Source: Actinomycetes bacterium (GTDB taxonomy: Bacteria > Actinomycetota > Acidimicrobiia > Acidimicrobiales > Palsa-688). Taken from it: a DNA stretch of 15,468 nucleotides. Numbering within the stretch: the first letter of the stretch is position 1; each line of letters opens with the position of its first letter. Under the pieces are notes generated by a model, which saw nothing but the letters and a program-made list of their open reading frames with translations, was not told where the DNA came from and did not search any database. Location: NCBI GenBank assembly GCA_021846485.1, contig JAJZWW010000027.1:1-15468 (forward strand), written 5' to 3'. Below, piece by piece: positions 1-6,970 of this stretch. The position numbers and the translations under genes are program-made.

Positions 1-2
1 AT

Positions 3-173
3 CTCGCCAACCGGGTCGTCCTGGAAGCCCTCGCCGGCCTGGCGTGGAAGGCCCGCCGGGACGCAGGCGAGGCGGTCCGGGCGCCAGGGGACCCTCTCCT
101 CGGCGGGCGCCGGCCGCTGCCCCCACCGCCGGTGAGCGTGGAAGGGACCCCGGCGGGGAATAGACCTGGGTGA
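3..173 (+). CDS. 3' end of an unrecognised gene (partial)
   Basis: The frame starting at base 3 is open from the window edge to a TGA at 171-173 and has G or C at nearly every third position, as real genes here do; the other two plus frames do not show that bias. It encodes about 56 residues. The first part (LANRVVLEALAGLAWKARRD) looks like an amphipathic helix; the end is a Pro/Gly-rich tail typical of a disordered C terminus. I do not recognise a family from this tail. It lies 47 bases upstream of the DoxX gene on the same strand, so co-transcription is possible, but DoxX has its own strong ribosome binding site. Confidence 0.5.
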   Translation, partial: LANRVVLEALAGLAWKARRDAGEAVRAPGDPLLGGRRPLPPPPVSVEGTPAGNRPG

Positions 174-205
174 GCTCCCTGGCGGTCCCACCGCGCCCAG
201 AGCAC

Positions 206-211
206 AGGAGG
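206..211 (+). promoter_or_regulatory. Shine-Dalgarno AGGAGG for the DoxX gene
   Basis: A perfect AGGAGG lies 9 bases before the ATG at 221. It decides the start: the in-frame upstream GTG at 170 would add 17 residues ahead of this site and is unlikely to be used. Confidence 0.75.
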
Positions 212-220
212 AACTCCCAC

Positions 221-820
221 ATGGGTCTAGCGACTACCACCTTGCGCATCGGCCTCGGAGGCCTGATGGCTGGCCACGGCCTGCAGAAGCTCGCCGGCAA
301 GTTCGGCGGGGCCGGCCTGGACGGCACCGCCGCCGGGTTCGAGGCCATGGGCTTCAGGCCCGGGCGACCCTTTGCCGCCGCAGCCGGGGCGTCCGAGACC
401 ATCGGCGGCGGACTGCTTGCCGCCGGGATGTGGACCCCCCTCGGCGCCGCCATGCTGACCGGGGTGATGGCTACCGCCATCGCGAAGGTCCACGCCAAGA
501 ACGGCCCGTGGAACAAGGACAACGGCTACGAGCTCAACGCCCTCATCATGGCGGTCGCTTTCGCCCTCACCGAGGTCGGACCGGGCTTCCCGTCGGTCGA
601 CGGGATCCTCACCAAGCGCCACAAGGGCTTCGGCTGGGCGCTCGCCGAGCTGGCCGCCGGCCTGGGCGGAGCGGCCGCGGTCATGAAGCTCGCCGACCGC
701 GCCGCGCCGCCGGCCGGACCAGGCGCCACCGAGCTCGGCGACCGCCCCCAGGCGCCGGGCGGAACGACCGACGCGGCCGGCGCGGGCAGCTCTAGCGCCA
801 CAGCTGGCGCCGACGACTAG
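221..820 (+). CDS. DoxX-family integral membrane protein
   Basis: A 199-residue protein of the DoxX family, small four-helix membrane proteins found near redox and detoxification genes; their biochemical role is mostly unknown. Visible: a first hydrophobic helix with the family-like LRIGLGGLMAGHGLQKL (about residues 7-23), a long glycine/alanine-rich pair of helices around residues 50-90 (including ETIGGGLLAAGMWTPLGA), a conserved-looking polar loop HAKNGPWNKDNGYE, then two more hydrophobic stretches to about residue 165. The last 35 residues are a low-complexity Ala/Gly/Pro/Thr tail, probably disordered. The ATG at 221 is chosen for its AGGAGG at 206-211. It is followed on the opposite strand by decayed genes, so no functional partner can be read from the neighbourhood. 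Confidence 0.8.
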   Translation: MGLATTTLRIGLGGLMAGHGLQKLAGKFGGAGLDGTAAGFEAMGFRPGRPFAAAAGASETIGGGLLAAGMWTPLGAAMLTGVMATAIAKVHAKNGPWNKDNGYELNALIMAVAFALTEVGPGFPSVDGILTKRHKGFGWALAELAAGLGGAAAVMKLADRAAPPAGPGATELGDRPQAPGGTTDAAGAGSSSATAGADD

Positions 821-847
821 CGCATCCTCCCGCCAGGAAGGCGCCTA

Positions 848-1035
848 CCTGGGTGTTGAAGGACTCGCACCCGGACTGAAGTCGACCGCATGGCTGGCGG
901 TGGGCGTCCCGCCCCCGACCGCCACGGGAGCCCGAGACGGCGGGCGATCTGCCCCGAGACGGCCAGGCCGATCGCCGGCTCCGGCCCCCCGAACGACGGG
1001 GAACCGGACTGCATGTCGGTCACTGTCACCCGCCA
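848..1035 (-). pseudogene. fragment of a trimethylamine methyltransferase (MttB)-family gene
   Basis: Reading the minus strand from about 1035, one frame gives VTVTDMQSGSPSFGGPEPAI followed by GLAVSGQIARRLGLPWRSGA. From memory this resembles the internal MttB-family segment of the type 'MxSGSPxFGTPEPxxxxxxxGQLARRLGLPxRSGG'. Near position 910 the resemblance moves to another minus frame (GGGTPTASHAVD, compare GGxLTASKxxDAQA), implying a frameshift. Only about 60 of roughly 500 residues remain, with no start and no usable end. MttB-superfamily proteins transfer a methyl group from trimethylamine, glycine betaine or related quaternary amines to a corrinoid protein. The fragment lies directly downstream of the demethylase fragment at 1053-1476 in the same orientation. 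The family call is from remembered motifs; a search would decide it. Confidence 0.5.
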
Positions 1036-1052
1036 CCAGGAGCCGGCCGCCG

Positions 1053-1476
1053 GATCGCCGCGTGCACGTTGCGGCTGGCGAGGGCATCCCCGATCCGGAG
1101 CAGCTGGAAGACGCCCGGCTCGTTCGTGCGCACCCTTTGGAACCGGCCGCCCAGCAGCGCCGGGCAGTCGCCCTCCCCGCCGTTGACGGACCGGGGGACC
1201 AGCGAGAAGTACAGCTCGTGTTGGGCACCGTGCCGCGCTCCGCGACCTCCCGGTCGTAGCTGCGGGTCGTCCACTGCCCGTGCACAGGTTGCGGAACGTA
1301 GCCGACAAGGTGCCGTCCCAGCGGGGGTCGTCGTACACCGGGCAGTGATGCCCGGCACCGGTCCTCGACCCGCCGCCCAGCACCTCCCACGTGTCGACCA
1401 CGTGCTCGGCCCCCGCCGAACGATACCCGAACGTCCACCTCGGCACCGGGCCGTCGTCGGCCAAGAGCCGCTCGCA
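1053..1476 (-). pseudogene. decayed C-terminal part of an NADH:flavin oxidoreductase / TMADH-DgcA-like demethylase
   Basis: Protein-like sequence runs through all three minus frames in order. Positions about 1476-1280 give GAEHVVDTWEVLGG and VYDDPRWDG. Positions about 1276-1220 give REVAERGTVPN. Positions 1217-1053 give ELYFSLVPRSVNGGEGD, GRFQRVRTNEPGVFQLLRIG and DALASRNVHAAI. The last blocks match what I know of the C-terminal FAD/NAD-binding half of the trimethylamine dehydrogenase/dimethylglycine demethylase (DgcA, stachydrine demethylase) group: 'GTLPNDELYFxLxPRSVN...FQLFRIGDAVASRNIHAAIYDALRL'. The shift at about 1219 is explained by one lost base: AAC-(G)AC-GAG restores PNDELYF. A second shift near 1278 and a missing internal block show real decay, or several sequencing indels. 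The N-terminal flavin barrel is absent. The expected end (YDALRL) is replaced by the MttB-like fragment. Confidence 0.6.
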
Positions 1477-1533
1477 GCGGGCGCGCCGACCTCTTCGGTA
1501 CGCTCGGAGGCCTGGTGGGGACTGGTCCGCCTC

Positions 1534-1540
1534 GGGAGGA
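1534..1540 (+). promoter_or_regulatory. Shine-Dalgarno GGGAGGA for the FAD oxidoreductase
   Basis: GGGAGGA sits 5 bases before the ATG at 1546 and fixes this start. The frame stays open upstream to 1069, but that stretch overlaps the minus-strand pseudogene and has no FAD-fold sequence. Confidence 0.7.
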
Positions 1541-1545
1541 TCGCG

Positions 1546-2853
1546 ATGACGCATACGGCAGACGCAGTGGTGATCGGTGCCGGAGTCATCGGGGCGTCGA
1601 TCGCCCTCGAGCTCGCGAAGCAGGGCCGCCAGGTGGTCGTCGTCGACAAGGCCGGCGGAGCTGGTCTCGGGTCGACGAGCGCGTCGAGCGCCATCGTCCG
1701 CTTCAACTACTCCACGTGGGACGGCGTCGCGACCGCCTGGGAGGCGAAGCACTGCTGGGAGGACTGGCGTCGGCACCTGGGCCACGGCGGCGACGTCGGT
1801 GGGCTGGCGTCGTTCCGGTGCACCGGCATGATCGTGCTGGACGCCCCCGTCGCCCCGCGAGAGCACGTCACGCGGCTCTTCGACAGCGTCGGGGTCCCCT
1901 ACGAGGAGTGGGATGCGGAGACCCTCGCCGCTCGGGTGCCGGGCATCGACGTCGGCCGGTACTGGCCGCCGAAGCCGGTGGACGACGAGGCGTTCTTCGA
2001 GGACCCAACCGGCACGTTGGGATGCCTCTACACCCCGGACGCGGGGTTCGTCGACGACCCGCAGCTGGCCGCCCAGAACCTCGCCGCAGCTGCGGAGCAT
2101 CACGGCGCCGAGCTCCTCTTCGGGCGGGCCGTGACGGCGGTGCGGCGCGGTGAGCGGGTACAAGGCGTCCGGCTGTCGGGAGACGCCGACATCGACGCAC
2201 CCGTCGTCGTGAACGCAGCCGGACCCTGGTCCAGCGCCCTCAACCGTCTCGCCGGCGTCGGCCGCGACTTCACCATCGGCGTGCGGCCCCTCCGCCAAGA
2301 GGTGCACCACGTTGCCGCGCCAGCCGGCTACCGCGCTCAGGCGGAGCTCGGGCCGGCCATGGCGGACCTCGATCTCGGGACCTACGTCCGCCCGGCGACG
2401 GCAGGCAGCCTCCTGATCGGCGGGACCGAACCCGAGTGCGACCCCCTCGACTGGATCGACGACCCGGACGAGGTCAACCCCCTCGTCACGGCGCGGCTCT
2501 TCGAAGCGCAGGTGACCCGGGTGGCCCGCCGGTTCACCGACCTGCGGGTGCCGGTCACCGCAAAGGGCATCGCCGGTGTCTACGACGTCTCCGACGACTG
2601 GGCGCCGATCTACGACCGCACCGAGCTCGACGGGTTCTACGTCGCGATGGGCACGAGCGGCAACCAGTTCAAGAACGCCCCCCTCGTCGGGCGCTTCCTC
2701 GCTTCGATCATCGCGGCCGTCGAGTCCGGCCACGACCACGACCGCAGCCCCGTGCGCTACCACTGCGAGCACACCGGCCACTCGATCGACCTCGGAGCGT
2801 TCTCCCGCCGCAGGAGCCTCAATGCCGAGTCGTCCGGCACCGTGATGGGCTAG
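1546..2853 (+). CDS. FAD-dependent oxidoreductase, DAO family (sarcosine/dimethylglycine/glycine oxidase-like)
   Basis: 435 residues. The N terminus is a Rossmann dinucleotide-binding motif, VVIGAGVIGASIALELA (GxGxxG at residues 11-16), ending in the acidic residue D34 that would hold the FAD ribose. STSASSAIVRFNYS follows, as in D-amino-acid-oxidase (DAO, PF01266) flavoenzymes. Near the C terminus GFYVAMGTSGNQFKNAPLVG (about residues 363-382) is the typical flavin-closing segment, and the protein ends with CEHTGHSIDLGAFSRRR. Length and both ends are complete for the family. Such enzymes oxidise secondary or tertiary amino groups (sarcosine, dimethylglycine, glycine, other N-alkyl amino acids) to imines. 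The neighbouring TMADH/DgcA-like and MttB-like fragments argue for an N-methylated amine substrate; that is inference. The TAG at 2851-2853 abuts the end of the IS630 remnant, but the protein looks untruncated. Confidence 0.85.
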   Translation: MTHTADAVVIGAGVIGASIALELAKQGRQVVVVDKAGGAGLGSTSASSAIVRFNYSTWDGVATAWEAKHCWEDWRRHLGHGGDVGGLASFRCTGMIVLDAPVAPREHVTRLFDSVGVPYEEWDAETLAARVPGIDVGRYWPPKPVDDEAFFEDPTGTLGCLYTPDAGFVDDPQLAAQNLAAAAEHHGAELLFGRAVTAVRRGERVQGVRLSGDADIDAPVVVNAAGPWSSALNRLAGVGRDFTIGVRPLRQEVHHVAAPAGYRAQAELGPAMADLDLGTYVRPATAGSLLIGGTEPECDPLDWIDDPDEVNPLVTARLFEAQVTRVARRFTDLRVPVTAKGIAGVYDVSDDWAPIYDRTELDGFYVAMGTSGNQFKNAPLVGRFLASIIAAVESGHDHDRSPVRYHCEHTGHSIDLGAFSRRRSLNAESSGTVMG

Positions 2854-3205
2854 GTCCTGGTGAAGCCCACGAGCTCGTTGACCAGCTCGTCGCGGGAGGC
2901 GGAGTTGCCTCGCTCGAGGACCTTGCGGGTGATGGTGGAGGGCGGCGCGACGCTCACCACCATGGCGTCGTTCATGGCGTTGAGATATTGAGATATGGCC
3001 CGCGACCCGCAGATGTCTTGGACCCGGCCCTCTGGGAGATCTGCCGAGACGGCATCCCAGCGGCGGCCAACCGTACGATCCTCGCCCGTTCGAGGTCCCG
3101 CTGCGCCGCCGTCGCCGCCCGCACGCGGGCCTCGACGATCCGCCTGGTCTCCTCGTCCAACACGATCGGCGCTGCCTCGAGCACCATCGAGCGTCCCACG
3201 CCCAT
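2850..3205 (-). pseudogene. IS630-family transposase remnant with internal deletion
   Basis: The minus frame from the ATG at 3205 gives APIVLDEETRRIVEARVRAA then ERARIVRLAAAGMPSRQISQ, which looks like the N-terminal helix-turn-helix of IS630-type transposases ('API-L---ER--LE---R--TA---L--RARIVLLAADG---R-IA'). The resemblance is lost after about 3045. Another minus frame resumes with PSTITRKVLERGNSASRDEL and VNELVGFTRT (about 2945-2853), like the C-terminal part of the same family ('R-VL-RG-F-SR-DL---I--F---YN'). The DDE catalytic core between them is missing, so the element cannot move on its own. A tandem TGAGATAT pair at 2981-2996 lies at the joint. I could not find convincing terminal inverted repeats. 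Only the two ends are identified, from family memory. Confidence 0.6.
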
Positions 3206-3238
3206 GCACTACCCGCGCGGGATCAGCGCGAGGGTGCA

Positions 3239-3751
3239 CTAGGGCTGGCGCTGCTGGCCGACGGGGTGGTCCGGCCGGCCCAGGATCCCCGGAGGGGCGT
3301 CCCCGAACCGGCCCACCTGGGTGTCGGCCGCTTCTACCGCGAGACGGTCGACCAGATCGTTCATCGGGTCCGAGGAGTGGCCTTTCACCCAGCGGAAGCG
3401 CAGCCGGGCGGGGTCCTGCTTGTAGGCCGCGACCAGCGGCCGCCACAGGTCCTGGTTGGCGACCTCCTGGCGGGCCGAGTTACGCCACCCCCGCCGCTCC
3501 CAGCCCTGCCACCAGCGATCCCGGAAACAGTTGACCACGTAGGTGGAGTCGCTCACCACCTCCAGTCGCCCGGGTAGGGCGGTCACCGCGTCGAGCACCG
3601 CCCGTACCTCCATGCGCTGGTTGGTCGTCGCCGGGTCGGCCCCCGAGCGGTACCTCCCTCCCGGCACCGCCCACGCCCAGCCACCGGGCCCCGGGTTACC
3701 CCGGCAGGCGCCGTCGGTGTAGACGATCGTTGTCTCGCTGGCTTCGAGCAC
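3239..3751 (-). CDS. rnhA: ribonuclease HI
   Basis: About 170 residues from the GTG at 3751. All catalytic features of RNase HI are visible: VYTDGACRGNPGPGGWAW (Asp13), NQRMEVRAV (Glu48), VSDSTYVVNC (Asp68), then WVKGHSSDPMNDLVDRLA with His125 and the fourth acidic residue Asp135. The enzyme cuts the RNA strand of RNA-DNA hybrids in the cytoplasm (primers, R-loops). An extra C-terminal tail of about 30 residues (ending DHPVGQQRQP) has no recognisable domain. Start choice: an ATG at 3799 would add 16 residues unlike the family and leave 6 bases to the divergent aceE start. The GTG at 3751 has AGGA about 9 bases upstream and gives a family-like N terminus. The ATG cannot be excluded. Confidence 0.92.
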   Translation of the reverse strand: MLEASETTIVYTDGACRGNPGPGGWAWAVPGGRYRSGADPATTNQRMEVRAVLDAVTALPGRLEVVSDSTYVVNCFRDRWWQGWERRGWRNSARQEVANQDLWRPLVAAYKQDPARLRFRWVKGHSSDPMNDLVDRLAVEAADTQVGRFGDAPPGILGRPDHPVGQQRQP

Positions 3752-3805
3752 CCGCAGATCCTGCCACGTCGCCGGCAAGTAGCCGACAGGCGCGAACATG
3801 GTCGG

Positions 3806-6529
3806 GTGATCTTCGACGGCTTCTCCCACCAGCTCCCCGACACCGACCCCACGGAGACGGCCGAGTGGGTCGACTCCTTCGACGCGGTGCTCGACACCCA
3901 CGGGAAGACCCGTGCCCGCTTCCTGCTCATGAAGCTGCTGGAGCGGGCCAGGGAGAACCAGGTCGGCTTCCCCGCGACGGTCTCCACCCCGTATGTCAAC
4001 ACGATCCCCGCAGACCTGGAGCCTTGGTTCCCCGGCGACGAGCACCTGGAGAGGAGGATCCGGGCGTACATCCGCTGGAACGCGGCGATCATGGTCGTCC
4101 GGGCCAACCACATGGCCGAGGGGATCGGCGGCCACCTGGCCACCTACGCCAGCTCTGCGAGCCTCTACGAGGTGGGCTTCAACCACTTCTTCCGCGGCAA
4201 GGCCAATGGCCAGCCCGGCGACCAGGTGTACTTCCAAGGTCATGCCGCCCCGGGGATCTACGCTCGGGCCTTCCTCGAGGGCCGGCTGAGCGAGGAGCAG
4301 CTGGTCAACTTCCGCCAGGAGCTGAAGGGCCGGCGTCCCGGCCCGGACGGCCGGGCAGGCCCCGGTGGCCTCTCTTCCTACCCCCACCCTCGCTTGATGC
4401 CCGACTTCTGGGAGTTCCCGACGGTCTCGATGGGCATCGGGCCGCTCCACGCCGTCTACCAGGCGCGCTTCAACCGGTACCTCCAGCACCGGAGACTCGC
4501 GGACACCTCCAGGTCGCGGGTGTGGTGCTTCCTCGGCGACGGCGAGTGCGACGAGCCGGAGACCCTCGGCGCCCTCTCCCTAGCCGCCCGGGAGCAGCTC
4601 GACAACCTGACCTTCGTGATCAACTGCAACCTGCAACGCCTCGACGGGCCGGTGCGGGGCAACGGGAAGATCATCCAGGAGCTGGAGGCCACCTTCCGCG
4701 GCGCGGGGTGGAACGTGATCAAGGTCATCTGGGGCTCCAAGTGGGACGAGCTGCTCGCCCGCGACGTCGACGGCGTCCTGCTCAACCAGATGAACACCAC
4801 TGTCGACGGCACCTTCCAGAAGCTTGCCGTCGAGGACGGCGCCTACATCCGGGAGCACTTCTTCGGGCCCGACCCGCGGCTGCGGCGCCTCGTGGAGCAC
4901 CTCTCCGACGACGAGCTGCGCACCCTGCCCCGGGGCGGCCACGACTACCGCAAGCTCTACGCCGCGTACCGGGCGGCGACCGAGACGACCGGCCAGCCGA
5001 CGGTGATCCTCGCCAAGACGGTGAAGGGCTGGACCCTCGGGCCGGAGATCGAGGCTCGCAACTCGACCCACCAGATCAAGAAGATGACCCCTGTGCAGCT
5101 CCGGCTGCTCCGGGACCGGCTGTACCTGAACGACGAGATCCCCGACTCCGCTCTGGAGGCCGGCGAGCCGCCCTTCTACCGCCCGCCGGAGGGCAGCGTC
5201 GAGCACCGCTACATGGCGCAGCGGAGGGCTGCGCTCGACGGGCCGCTCCCCCACCGGATGGTGCGCTCCCGGCCGCTCCCGGCACCCGAGCCGAAGACCT
5301 TCGCCGAGTTCGCCGACGGCTCGGGAGGCCGCGCGGTGTCGACGACCATGGCCTTCGCGGTGATGCTGCGCAACATCTTGCGCGACGAGGGCTTCGGCGG
5401 CCGGGTGGTGCCGATCATCCCCGACGAGGCCCGGACCTTCGGGCTCGACGCGCTGTTCAAGGAGGTGAAGATCTACGCCCCCTCAGGACAGCTGTATGAC
5501 CCGGTGGACTCCCAGCTGATGCTCTCCTACTCCGAGTCCGCCGACGGCCAGATCCTGGAGGAGGGGATCACTGAAGCGGGGGCCATGGCCGACTTCACCG
5601 CCGCGGCCACCTCGTACGCCACACTCGGCCAGCCGACGATCCCCTTCTTCCTCTTCTACTCGATGTTCGGCTTCCAGCGGGTCGGCGACCTGATCTGGGC
5701 ATTCGCCGACATGCGCGGGCGGGGCTTCATGCTCGGAGCCACGGCCGGCCGCACCACCCTGCTAGGCGAGGGCCTCCAGCACGGCGACGGCCACTCCCTG
5801 GTGCTCGCCTCCACCGTCCCCAACTGCCAGACCTACGACCCGGCGTTCGCCTACGAGACGGCAACGATCGTCGCCGAGGGCATCCGCCGGATGTACGGCG
5901 AGTCGCCTGAGGACGTCTTCTACTACCTCACCCTCTACAACGAGAACTACCCGATGCCGCCCAAGCCCGACGGTGTCGACGAGGGCATCCTGCGGGGCCT
6001 GTACCGCTACTCGCCGGCGCCCGACGGACCGTCTCGGCGGGCCCGGATCCTGTTCTCCGGCACCGCCAGCCAGGCGGCTCTGGAAGCTCGGGACCTGCTC
6101 GCCGAGCGCCACGACGTAGCCGCCGAGACGTGGTCAGCCACCTCCTACAAGGCTCTCCGAGAAGACGCCCTGTCGGTCGAGCGCTGGAACCGGCTGCACC
6201 CCGGGCTCCAGCCACGGGTGCCCTACGTCACCGAGGCGCTGCGCGACGGCGACGCCCCGATCGTGGCGGTCACCGACTTCATGAAGGTTGTGCCCGAGCA
6301 GGTCGCCAGGTGGGTGCCGGGCCCGTTCACCCCGCTCGGCACCGACGGCTTCGGGCGCAGCGACGACCGGGCCGAGCTGCGCCGGTTCTTCGAGACCGAC
6401 GCCGCCCACATCGTCGTCGCCGTCCTTGACGCCCTTCGCCACGCCGGCGCGGGCAAGGCCGAGGAGGTCGAGGCGGCCATCGCCGACTACGGCATCGACG
6501 CCGACCTGCCCGACCCCCGCACGGCATAG
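3806..6529 (+). CDS. aceE: pyruvate dehydrogenase E1 component, homodimeric type
   Basis: 907 residues, the normal length for AceE-type E1p, which decarboxylates pyruvate with thiamine diphosphate and acetylates the lipoyl domain of E2. Landmarks: PTETAEWVDSFDAVL near the start, IRWNAAIMVVRAN, the active-site segment QVYFQGHAAPGIYARAFLEG, the ThDP/metal motif GDGECDEPETLGAL (GDG at 244-246) closing with INCNLQRLDGPVRGNGKI (Asn273), IPDEARTFGLDALF of the second domain, and LLGEGLQHGDGHSLVLAST. The start is a GTG; no other start lies upstream in frame, and no good Shine-Dalgarno precedes it. GAACAT followed by six bases may be a weak -10 for a leaderless message. It stands alone: E2 and E3 genes are not nearby. 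RNase HI is divergent. Confidence 0.96.
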   Translation: MIFDGFSHQLPDTDPTETAEWVDSFDAVLDTHGKTRARFLLMKLLERARENQVGFPATVSTPYVNTIPADLEPWFPGDEHLERRIRAYIRWNAAIMVVRANHMAEGIGGHLATYASSASLYEVGFNHFFRGKANGQPGDQVYFQGHAAPGIYARAFLEGRLSEEQLVNFRQELKGRRPGPDGRAGPGGLSSYPHPRLMPDFWEFPTVSMGIGPLHAVYQARFNRYLQHRRLADTSRSRVWCFLGDGECDEPETLGALSLAAREQLDNLTFVINCNLQRLDGPVRGNGKIIQELEATFRGAGWNVIKVIWGSKWDELLARDVDGVLLNQMNTTVDGTFQKLAVEDGAYIREHFFGPDPRLRRLVEHLSDDELRTLPRGGHDYRKLYAAYRAATETTGQPTVILAKTVKGWTLGPEIEARNSTHQIKKMTPVQLRLLRDRLYLNDEIPDSALEAGEPPFYRPPEGSVEHRYMAQRRAALDGPLPHRMVRSRPLPAPEPKTFAEFADGSGGRAVSTTMAFAVMLRNILRDEGFGGRVVPIIPDEARTFGLDALFKEVKIYAPSGQLYDPVDSQLMLSYSESADGQILEEGITEAGAMADFTAAATSYATLGQPTIPFFLFYSMFGFQRVGDLIWAFADMRGRGFMLGATAGRTTLLGEGLQHGDGHSLVLASTVPNCQTYDPAFAYETATIVAEGIRRMYGESPEDVFYYLTLYNENYPMPPKPDGVDEGILRGLYRYSPAPDGPSRRARILFSGTASQAALEARDLLAERHDVAAETWSATSYKALREDALSVERWNRLHPGLQPRVPYVTEALRDGDAPIVAVTDFMKVVPEQVARWVPGPFTPLGTDGFGRSDDRAELRRFFETDAAHIVVAVLDALRHAGAGKAEEVEAAIADYGIDADLPDPRTA

Positions 6530-6614
6530 GCGGAGTCGCTGGCCGTACCAGAACAGCCCTACCGGTGCCGATCGGCCCCTACTCGGCCAGTACGCGCGGC
6601 AACCTGGTAGCGAG

Positions 6615-6635
6615 CCCGGGCTCCCCGAGCTCGGG
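6615..6635 (+). terminator. hairpin downstream of aceE
   Basis: CCCGGGCTC pairs with GAGCTCGGG (nine pairs, one G-U) around a CCC loop, 86 bases after the aceE stop. There is no U-tract, which is common for actinobacterial terminators. The same bases also form two adjacent 12-bp DNA palindromes, GAGCCCGGGCTC (6612-6623) and CCCGAGCTCGGG (6624-6635). Confidence 0.45.
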
Positions 6636-6680
6636 TCGGCGCGCCGGCGGAAGTTTCCGTCGCCTGTCGCCGGTCTAGGT

Positions 6681-6819
6681 CTCAGCAGCTGTCGCAGAAC
6701 TACCTTCTGGAGGCGGTCACCGGCCGTCCGCAGGCAAGTCGTCGTGACCACCCATAGCGTTTCGCGTGGAGGCCGACAACCGGTGACCGCCTCCACGCGG
6801 TTTTGTGACAGCTTCTCAG
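6681..6819. repeat. 139-bp imperfect palindrome, possible MITE or IS remnant
   Basis: The outer arms are inverted copies of each other: CAGCTGTCGCAGAAC at about 6686-6700 matches the reverse complement of GTTTTGTGACAGCTTCT. Further in, TGGAGGCGGTCACCGG (6708-6723) is a perfect 16-bp inverted match to CCGGTGACCGCCTCCA (6780-6795). The centre of about 56 bases does not encode anything. Paired ends of this size with no gene suggest a non-autonomous element (MITE) or a solo transposon remnant. No target duplication is visible. Confidence 0.45.
6763..6804 (+). terminator. intrinsic terminator-like hairpin inside the palindrome
   Basis: CGCGTGGAGGC (6763-6773) pairs perfectly with GCCTCCACGCG (6789-6799) around a 15-base loop, followed by GTTTT: an 11-bp stem with a short U-run on the plus strand. 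It could stop read-through from aceE, 230 bases upstream. Its 3' arm overlaps the 6780-6795 arm of the larger palindrome, so the two folds exclude each other. Confidence 0.45.
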
Positions 6820-6970
6820 CAGGCGAAGGCGGCGCGAAGCGCCCGGCAGGCGCGCGCCATGCGCGGCTCCGCCAGGAAGTGGTCTGGGCGTGATCTGGGC
6901 GAGCCTGGTGTGCCGTCCGCCGCCAGGCTGCCCCCGTGGCCCGCCGGCGCCCTCGGACAGGCCGGTGTCG

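Larger units (their letters stand above)
6530..6970. other. intergenic region between aceE and the AMP ligase (convergent)
   Basis: About 440 bases without a credible gene. The first part holds a hairpin (6615-6635), the middle a 139-bp imperfect palindrome (6681-6819) with its own terminator-like stem. The stretch 6820-6970 shows nothing I can name; open frames there lack protein-like composition. Confidence 0.6.

Noticed and set aside
1069..1545. Upstream in-frame extension of the FAD oxidoreductase
   Set aside because: Composition is not protein-like, overlaps the minus-strand pseudogene, and the SD at 1534-1540 marks ATG 1546.
817..2781. 654-codon open frame on the minus strand
   Set aside because: Mostly the antisense shadow of the DAO oxidase; only its 3' part (about 1476-848) contains protein-like pieces, reported as pseudogenes.
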